Made by a program: the position numbers and the translations under genes. The notes below the pieces were generated by a model. It was not told where the DNA came from. It made no database searches and saw only the letters and a list, made by a program, of their open reading frames with translations. 63,422 nucleotides of DNA from contig CALGUK010000037.1 of NCBI GenBank assembly GCA_937920235.1, positions 1 through 63,422 of the forward strand, given 5' to 3'. Shown piece by piece: positions 58,991-63,422 of this stretch. The DNA comes from an uncultured Clostridia bacterium (GTDB taxonomy: Bacteria; Bacillota; Clostridia; Oscillospirales; Acutalibacteraceae). Within the stretch, counting starts at the first letter, position 1; every line of letters starts with the position of its first letter.

Positions 58991-59917
58991 ATGAAAAAGA
59001 TTATAAGTATTCTTTGTATTTTTGCAATGCTTTTCTCAACATTCACCGTCACGGCTTTTGCTGCTGATACAAGCTATAAGCCCTATGAGGAAAGTCAGTA
59101 TTTTACATACGGAGATTATGATATCCATTATCGTATAATCCCTGCTCAAGGCAAATTCAGAGGCAGAATAATGATGCTTCACGGTTTTATGTGTTCAACA
59201 TATGCCTGGCGCAATATGGCGGCAGAAATGTCAAAAAAGGGATATGAATGTGTTCTTGCAGATCTTCCGAACTTCGGATACAGCACAAGAGAAACCCCCG
59301 AAACAAAGGTTATTCCGAGAGAAACACTCATCACCGAGCTTATGAAAAGCATTGCTCCGATGAACGAGTGGATTCTTGCAGGTCACTCAATGGGCGGCGG
59401 AGTTGCGGTCAACATTGCAATCAAAAACCCGGTTAAATCTCTGCTTTTGTATTGTCCCGCACCGCAGAGTGAATTTCCCGAGGCTATGGAGAGCATTATC
59501 CGTTCAGATATTATGAAGGGAACAATGAACGCATTTTTCAAATACGGAACTGAAATCGACCCTCTTGTAAAAACGGTTATCTTTATGGCGACACTTGACT
59601 GCAAATTCTCCTGCGAATATGATGTTGACGGTGTTACCGATGCCGTTCAGTATGACGGATTTGGTGCTGGAATGTGTGAGATGATGTATAACGTACTTCC
59701 GACAGACCTTGCAAACGCAGATAAAATTGACTGTCCTGTACTGCTCGTTCAGGCAGACGGCGATCTTATTCTCAACGCTCAGATGAAAAATCAGATGAAT
59801 TCAGCTTTCCCCGATGCATCTTCATACACGGTTCGGGGCGGAGGACATCAATGCATTGAGAACAGAGCAAAGGAGCTCTCATTCATAACCTCACTTTTCC
59901 TTTTTAAAAACAGATAA
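58991..59917 (+). CDS. Secreted alpha/beta hydrolase
   Basis: 308 residues. Signal peptide about 1-25 (cleavage after VTAFA). Hydrolase motifs: MLHGFMCS (oxyanion), GHSMGGG (nucleophile serine about 136), a late QADGDLIL aspartate and GGGHQ histidine, so a full triad is visible. It starts 23 nt after the GPH transporter and is likely co-transcribed, perhaps removing an ester from an imported glycan; that link is inference. Confidence 0.85.
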   Translation: MKKIISILCIFAMLFSTFTVTAFAADTSYKPYEESQYFTYGDYDIHYRIIPAQGKFRGRIMMLHGFMCSTYAWRNMAAEMSKKGYECVLADLPNFGYSTRETPETKVIPRETLITELMKSIAPMNEWILAGHSMGGGVAVNIAIKNPVKSLLLYCPAPQSEFPEAMESIIRSDIMKGTMNAFFKYGTEIDPLVKTVIFMATLDCKFSCEYDVDGVTDAVQYDGFGAGMCEMMYNVLPTDLANADKIDCPVLLVQADGDLILNAQMKNQMNSAFPDASSYTVRGGGHQCIENRAKELSFITSLFLFKNR

Positions 59918-60023
59918 ATAAACAAATGAGCGTTTCCCGAAAGGCTGAAATCCGATAGGGATATATTTTCATAAACAAGAATGCTTTGCGTATAAAGTAT
60001 CTGCTTGTTACTGTATAAGACAA

Positions 60024-60068
60024 AACCACCTGAAGAAGAATGAAAAATTCTTTTCGGGTGGTATCTTT
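60024..60068. terminator. Terminator of the GPH-hydrolase operon (bidirectional)
   Basis: ACCACC and GGTGGT ends with AAGAAT/ATTCTT inner arms (60025-60062), then TCTTTTTT. The remaining 59918-60023 segment has weak inverted repeats but nothing I recognise. Confidence 0.85.
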
Positions 60069-60134
60069 TTTGTGAAGCTTGGCACATTACTTTAACATTG
60101 TCTTATATGGCTGTACCGAAGTAAATTCTCATTT

Positions 60135-61055
60135 TCATTTGTCAAGACAGCTTCCGCAAAGCACATATCCGTTGTCCGTATATGATTTTACTTCACTGCC
60201 CCTTATGACCTTTTTATTCTTTTCGCTCATGGTTTTTGCTCCCGAGCAGTCCGGAGTATGTATTTTCTTAGATGAGGTATTCAGCACATATTCGGCATTT
60301 TTGTCAATCTGAACGTTGTCCTCGGTCGGACTTTCACTCGAAAGGCAGCTCTCACCTGTTGCATAGTCTATCGTCACGCCCGGCTGAACATTGTAGCAAT
60401 ACACATTGAAGCAAATGCCATCACCGTTATCCTCGACAGAACGCGCCTCCATCTGCACACCGCTTGCGACGAGGTTTTCACCGTCAAAAATCGGTGTTAC
60501 GCGATATAAAACGTGATTTTCGGTTTCTTTAACATAGTCGGCAACCATATTCTCAAAGGGAAGCATACCGTCAACATTCATATATCTTGTTCCCGTAATG
60601 AGATTGCTTGTATTTGCGTTTTCGCCCGTAAGCTGAAAACCGATCAAATGACATCTGTTATAAAGATATTTCCCGTCAACGAAATCATATTTTGCCGTTA
60701 CCCAGCCGGTAGGCTTAACCTGACCGATACTGCCGCGTTCTTCCGTCGGCATAATCTCCACACCGACACAGGCATAAGTCACACCGCAACGGCCCAAAGA
60801 GTCCAGCTCAGCATACTCTTCAAAAGCCTCTGTTGTGTATTCATCCTCCGTAAATGACGGCTGATTGTCATTGATTGTAATATAAGGACTGCCCGAATAT
60901 TCCGGAATGTCTTTAAGCGACACCGTTACCTGTGCAGGAAATTCCGTGCCCTCATTCTCAGGGAAAGCATCGCCGTTAAAAAGTGAGCCGCCGCAAGCAG
61001 TCAAAGTAAGTAATAACACAAGAATTATGCTGATTACTGATATACGTTTTTTCAT
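60135..61055 (-). CDS. Lipoprotein DNA/RNA non-specific endonuclease with Ada-like zinc-binding tail
   Basis: 306 residues. Signal peptide with lipobox LTAC (Cys21). The nuclease domain has LYNRCHLIGFQLTGENANTS, the NRxH variant of the DRGH motif used by streptodornase-type nucleases (His136), and GTRYMNVDGMLPFE. Residues 253-306 form a second small domain (YVLNTSSKKIHTPDC, then CGSC) seen at the end of several secreted nucleases. Probably scavenges or degrades extracellular DNA. Starts 2 nt after the upstream small gene's stop. Confidence 0.9.
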   Translation of the reverse strand: MKKRISVISIILVLLLTLTACGGSLFNGDAFPENEGTEFPAQVTVSLKDIPEYSGSPYITINDNQPSFTEDEYTTEAFEEYAELDSLGRCGVTYACVGVEIMPTEERGSIGQVKPTGWVTAKYDFVDGKYLYNRCHLIGFQLTGENANTSNLITGTRYMNVDGMLPFENMVADYVKETENHVLYRVTPIFDGENLVASGVQMEARSVEDNGDGICFNVYCYNVQPGVTIDYATGESCLSSESPTEDNVQIDKNAEYVLNTSSKKIHTPDCSGAKTMSEKNKKVIRGSEVKSYTDNGYVLCGSCLDK

Positions 61056-61057
61056 AA

Positions 61058-61444
61058 TTACCTCACATATCTTTCTCTTGTTATTTTTTCGTGGGATGAG
61101 CCTGCAAAATCAACGGTTTCGGTTAAATTCCAACCACTCAAATCAATATTGAAATATGTGTCTGCAGGATAGACTCTGTTCCATTTATACACTATTATTT
61201 CTTCAATTTTATCTTCATCCGCCGTGAATTTTTCCGCAAAAACAAATCCGTTTTCGATTTTCTCAAAATCCTCACGGATTATCGCTGAATTTTCGGGAAA
61301 TAGCGAAGAAGAATACTCATTCGTGTAAAGTTTATCATCTTTACATAATTCAAGTATATTTTCGATTAAGATTCTGTCACGACTCTGACGGCGCTTATTG
61401 AAAAGCATACCGTTTTTATCGTCAAGACAAACTATAAGCTTCAT
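61058..61444 (-). CDS. Conserved small protein (unknown function)
   Basis: 128 residues from MKLIVCLDDKNGML (ATG 61442-61444 after GGGTGA). NKRRQSRDRILIENIL follows. Similar proteins are common in Clostridia, and I recall some annotated as ribonuclease Z, but there is no HxHxDH metal motif and I do not support that name. It sits directly upstream of the nuclease lipoprotein. Confidence 0.7.
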   Translation of the reverse strand: MKLIVCLDDKNGMLFNKRRQSRDRILIENILELCKDDKLYTNEYSSSLFPENSAIIREDFEKIENGFVFAEKFTADEDKIEEIIVYKWNRVYPADTYFNIDLSGWNLTETVDFAGSSHEKITRERYVR

Positions 61445-61550
61445 AAAATCACCCGGAACAATTTTATCATATATAAATTTTTCTTTCAATAATAATTGTT
61501 TATTATCTGTACGAAATATGGTATAATTACAAAGCAAAGGAGGCGAAGAA

Positions 61551-62384
61551 ATGAAAAGATTTGCAAAGGTATATGTTGAGGTTTCAAACATCTGTAATCT
61601 TAAATGCTCGTTTTGCCCCGGGACTGTAAGAGCGCCCAAAAGGATGAGCGTACAGGAGTTTGAAGTGATACTGAATAAAATCAGGGATTATACCGATTAC
61701 ATTTATTTTCATCTTCTCGGTGAACCTCTCTGCCACCCGGACCTTGAAAGCTTATTAAAGATTGCCGAGGATATGAAATTCAAGGTAATCATCACCACAA
61801 ACGGCACTCTTTTAAGTAAAAATAAAGATATACTTTTAAATTCAAAATCGCATTACAAAACCGTCATTTCTCTCCACTCTTTTGAGGCAAATGACAACAA
61901 GAATTCCTTTGAAAAATACTTGACTGATTGTTTTGAATATGTAAAAGAGGCAGAAAACAAAAAAATCGCCGTTCTTCGTCTTTGGAACAACGGCGGTAAG
62001 GATAGTTTAAATGATAAAATTCTGTCAATACTTCGGAATTATTTCCCTGAGCCTTGGGTTGAGGAGCGTAACGGTACAAGAATAGGTGAAAAAATCTATG
62101 TTCAGTACGGCGATAAATTCGACTGGCCTGACATTGAAAGTACGGATACAAACGAAAAAATTTTCTGCTACGGTCTCCGCGACCAGATCGGCATATTGGC
62201 AGACGGCACGGTTGTCCCCTGCTGTCTTGACAATAACGGTGAAATAAATCTCGGCAATATTTTTGAAAAAGAATTAGACGAAATTATAAATTCGGAAAGA
62301 GCACAAAAGATTTACAACGGATTTTCCAACCGCACAGCCCGGGAAGAGCTTTGTAAAAGATGCAGCTTTGTCAGAAAATTCTGA
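61551..62384 (+). CDS. Radical SAM protein with SPASM-like C-terminus
   Basis: 277 residues, AAGGAGG before the ATG. The radical SAM motif is CNLKCSFC (Cys15, 19, 22) and LLGEPLCHP takes the GGEP position. Near the end, PCCLDNNGEINLGNIFE and CKRCSF resemble a SPASM auxiliary cluster. A TG-N-TATAAT extended -10 lies just upstream. The substrate is unknown and no precursor peptide gene is visible next to it; the divergent neighbour is the 128-residue protein. Confidence 0.85.
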   Translation: MKRFAKVYVEVSNICNLKCSFCPGTVRAPKRMSVQEFEVILNKIRDYTDYIYFHLLGEPLCHPDLESLLKIAEDMKFKVIITTNGTLLSKNKDILLNSKSHYKTVISLHSFEANDNKNSFEKYLTDCFEYVKEAENKKIAVLRLWNNGGKDSLNDKILSILRNYFPEPWVEERNGTRIGEKIYVQYGDKFDWPDIESTDTNEKIFCYGLRDQIGILADGTVVPCCLDNNGEINLGNIFEKELDEIINSERAQKIYNGFSNRTAREELCKRCSFVRKF

Positions 62385-62469
62385 AAATCGGTTCAAAACC
62401 GAGCGGTCTTAAAAAATGGCTATTTTGGTTCTATCGGTAAAAGGTCAAAAAATCGTCCTTAAAAAAGCT

Positions 62470-62523
62470 GAAAGTCCTTGATTTCTCAAGGGCTTTCGGG
62501 CTTTGGTTCACTTTTGGGTGAAC
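62470..62523. repeat. Strong hairpin and inverted repeat, possible mobile-element relic
   Basis: A 12-bp stem (62470-62481 with 62486-62497, TTTC loop) is followed by GTTCAC (62506-62511) and GTGAAC (62518-62523). Next to it a 32-codon frame, MAVRLILEPKFDKLEF and on (62527-62625), runs into the VOC gene's 3' end. Such hairpin-plus-inverted-repeat leaders are reminiscent of integrative element ends in Clostridia. Confidence 0.35.
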
Positions 62524-62579
62524 ATCATGGCAGTACGTCTCATTTTAGAACCGAAGTTCGACAAATTGGAATTTGTTGA

Positions 62580-62942
62580 TTACATCAGTGTTCCTACTTC
62601 GATTAAGTTACCGTCCAAATCGTAGAATCGTATTACCCGTTGCCCCCAACTATGTGTCATAAGATGATTTACATATTCAACTGAGGGGTATAGCCTTTCT
62701 AATTTTTCAATAAATGACTCGATATCCTGCTCCTCAAAATACAATTCGCAAGAGTTGCTCTTTGGAACAATATCTCTATCTATAAACGTGTGCCATATTT
62801 TTTCGTCTTGAAGGACAAGACCTTCTGTTAAAATCATATTGCCGTCGTTATCAAGCACCAAATCTATACCAAATAAATCGTGATAGAATTTTCTCGATTT
62901 TTCTATATCTTTAGCAACAATCAGAACGTTCTTCAATATCAT
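62580..62942 (-). CDS. VOC-family (glyoxalase/bleomycin-resistance-like) protein
   Basis: 120 residues, one VOC domain: VLIVAKDIEKSRKFYHDLFG at the start and VIRFYDLDGNLIEVG at the end. Metal-ligand positions are partly conserved (Glu in the last strand, His in MTHSWG). Function within this broad superfamily is unknown. GACGGAGAAATGAT precedes the ATG. Confidence 0.85.
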   Translation of the reverse strand: MILKNVLIVAKDIEKSRKFYHDLFGIDLVLDNDGNMILTEGLVLQDEKIWHTFIDRDIVPKSNSCELYFEEQDIESFIEKLERLYPSVEYVNHLMTHSWGQRVIRFYDLDGNLIEVGTLM

Positions 62943-62977
62943 ATCATTTCTCCGTCAAATTCTTATTTATTGAAATA

Positions 62978-63006
62978 ATTATATCACACATAATTTGAAT
63001 TTACAA
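62978..63006 (-). promoter_or_regulatory. Promoter of the VOC gene
   Basis: Minus strand TTGTAA (63001-63006), 17 bp, TATAAT (62978-62983). Confidence 0.65.
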
Positions 63007-63034
63007 TCGGGTGTGGGTGTCCCGCCCATACTTC

Positions 63035-63120
63035 CTCACTATTCACTATTACTTCTTAACTGAAATTCCGTTCACGAAGTTTTTGTATAGTGAAAAGTGA
63101 AGAGTTAATAGTGAATAAGT
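63035..63120. repeat. TTCACTATT-type imperfect inverted repeat
   Basis: ATTCACTATTACTTCTTAACT on the left is mirrored by GAAGAGTTAATAGTGAAT on the right (about 63039-63116), with TTCCGTTCACGA inside and again in reverse at 63139-63151. This is a non-coding, repeat-like block of the kind found in many copies in related genomes; copy number is not known here. Confidence 0.5.
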
Positions 63121-63155
63121 AAAAAAATCCGTCCACTATCGTGAACGGAATTTTT

Positions 63156-63177
63156 TGGAGGCGACAATCGGATTTGA
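63156..63177 (-). repeat. Copy of the tRNA-Cys 3' end
   Basis: A 22-bp stretch identical to 63371-63392, containing the CCA end and acceptor/T-arm start of the adjacent tRNA-Cys. It is not part of a tRNA here: the sequence diverges immediately after. Confidence 0.8.
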
Positions 63178-63264
63178 CAACCTTCCGCGGCTACGCCTTG
63201 AATGTTGTCGGCTCGGCGACCCAATTTTTCACAAATTCGGTACCCGCCTCACCGCTTCTCGCTA

Positions 63265-63287
63265 AAAACAGTTCACTGAACTGTTTT
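63265..63287. repeat. Perfect 11-bp palindrome
   Basis: AAAACAGTTCA, one base, TGAACTGTTTT. It lies in the segment between the duplicated tRNA ends. Confidence 0.7.
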
Positions 63288-63332
63288 CTTAACGCTCGAA
63301 CCCAAGGGTTCAAATCCTCTGTTTATACATTT

Positions 63333-63371
63333 CCAAAAGAAAAACCCATCCGTTTGGATGGGTTTTCTTTT
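63333..63371 (-). terminator. Terminator downstream of tRNA-Cys
   Basis: CCCATCC and GGATGGG around a GTTT loop with AAAAGAAAA/TTTTCTTTT extensions; on the minus strand it directly follows the CCA of the tRNA. Confidence 0.85.
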
Positions 63372-63422
63372 GGAGGCGACAATCGGATTTGAACCGATGA
63401 ATCAGGGTTTTGCAGACCCACG
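63371..63422 (-). tRNA. tRNA-Cys(GCA), partial
   Basis: The minus strand reads GGGTCTGCAAAACCC: an anticodon stem with loop CTGCAAA and anticodon GCA. It is followed by a variable loop, the T-arm ATCGGTTCAAATCCGAT and the acceptor strand TGTCGCC plus T and encoded CCA. The 5' half is beyond the window end. Confidence 0.93.

Noticed and set aside
59918..60023. Riboswitch-like inverted repeats after the alpha/beta hydrolase
   Set aside because: Weak pairing, no conserved aptamer core recognised, and no gene follows in the correct direction.
63141..63392. 83-codon plus-strand frame across the tRNA repeat region
   Set aside because: It overlaps a tRNA remnant, a palindrome and a terminator, so it is very unlikely to be coding.

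Overview
This window reads as chromosomal DNA of a low-to-moderate GC, anaerobic, probably spore-forming Clostridia (Ruminococcus or other Oscillospirales type). The pointers are a class III ribonucleotide reductase, many radical SAM proteins, a PdaB-like deacetylase, a dockerin/DUF4474 protein, GH43 and GH51 arabinan-type enzymes with two GPH-family sugar carriers, a RACo-like corrinoid activator and a butyrate-type CoA-transferase. Genes are dense and mostly core-genome in character. I see no prophage, insertion sequence or CRISPR array. The only traces of mobile or decayed DNA are at the right end (62.4-63.4 kb) and just upstream of the corrinoid activator (46.4 kb).

Layout. 0-7.6 kb: the start of rpsL (cut by the window edge), a ferritin-like small protein, an esterase-comF pair, a ChbG-type deacetylase, then the copper module csoR-copA with its CsoR operator lying inside a consensus promoter, and folD. 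7.6-13.9 kb: lgt, the YmfH/YmfF M16 peptidase pair, a radical SAM protein and the rpsF-ssb-rpsR operon. 13.9-21.5 kb: an O-antigen-ligase-like membrane protein, a P2-type ATPase behind a yybP-ykoY manganese riboswitch, and an ECF sigma/beta-propeller/small membrane protein operon. 21.6-27.8 kb: a metallopeptidase-like protein, then nrdG, nrdD and trxB. NrdD carries a fused thioredoxin-like domain, and its promoter carries two NrdR boxes. A GH43-like protein follows. 27.8-32.7 kb: a two-component system with two associated membrane proteins and a further related membrane protein, a rhodanese lipoprotein and a secreted EEP phosphatase/nuclease-fold protein. 32.8-38.9 kb: two complete potassium uptake systems facing each other, trkA-trkH followed by alr on one strand and ktrB-ktrA on the other. 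39-44.9 kb: a small-multidrug-export family protein, a NUDIX protein with a degenerate pyrophosphatase-like domain, an LCP protein, a GH51 arabinofuranosidase, a zinc-ribbon membrane protein and a PdaB-like deacetylase. 45-51 kb: a RACo-like activator behind the remnant of a URO-D/MtaA-like methyltransferase, a phosphoribosyltransferase, a dockerin/DUF4474 protein and a GPH transporter with a HEYGH membrane protein. 51-57.2 kb: dagK-like lipid kinase, glyS, putP, a lipoyl-less E2 acyltransferase and a CoA-transferase. 57.5-63.4 kb: a second GPH transporter, an alpha/beta hydrolase, a secreted nuclease, a radical SAM protein, a VOC protein and a partial tRNA-Cys next to a duplicated tRNA 3' end.

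How genes work together. The clearest circuits are copper sensing and export (CsoR, CopA, and an apparent internally initiated CopZ-like chaperone), manganese-responsive ATPase expression, and anaerobic dNTP synthesis in which NrdD, its fused redoxin and the adjacent TrxB could form a self-contained NADPH-driven electron chain under NrdR control.

I found no obviously new multi-gene defence or mobile system. The observations I rate highest are the copA internal copZ start, the NrdD-redoxin-TrxB arrangement, the frameshifted cysteine-rich micro-ORF near 15.6 kb, the decayed methyltransferase upstream of RACo, the repeated membrane motif around the two-component system, the terminator that doubles as a ribosome-binding-site hairpin, and the tRNA-Cys 3'-end duplication.
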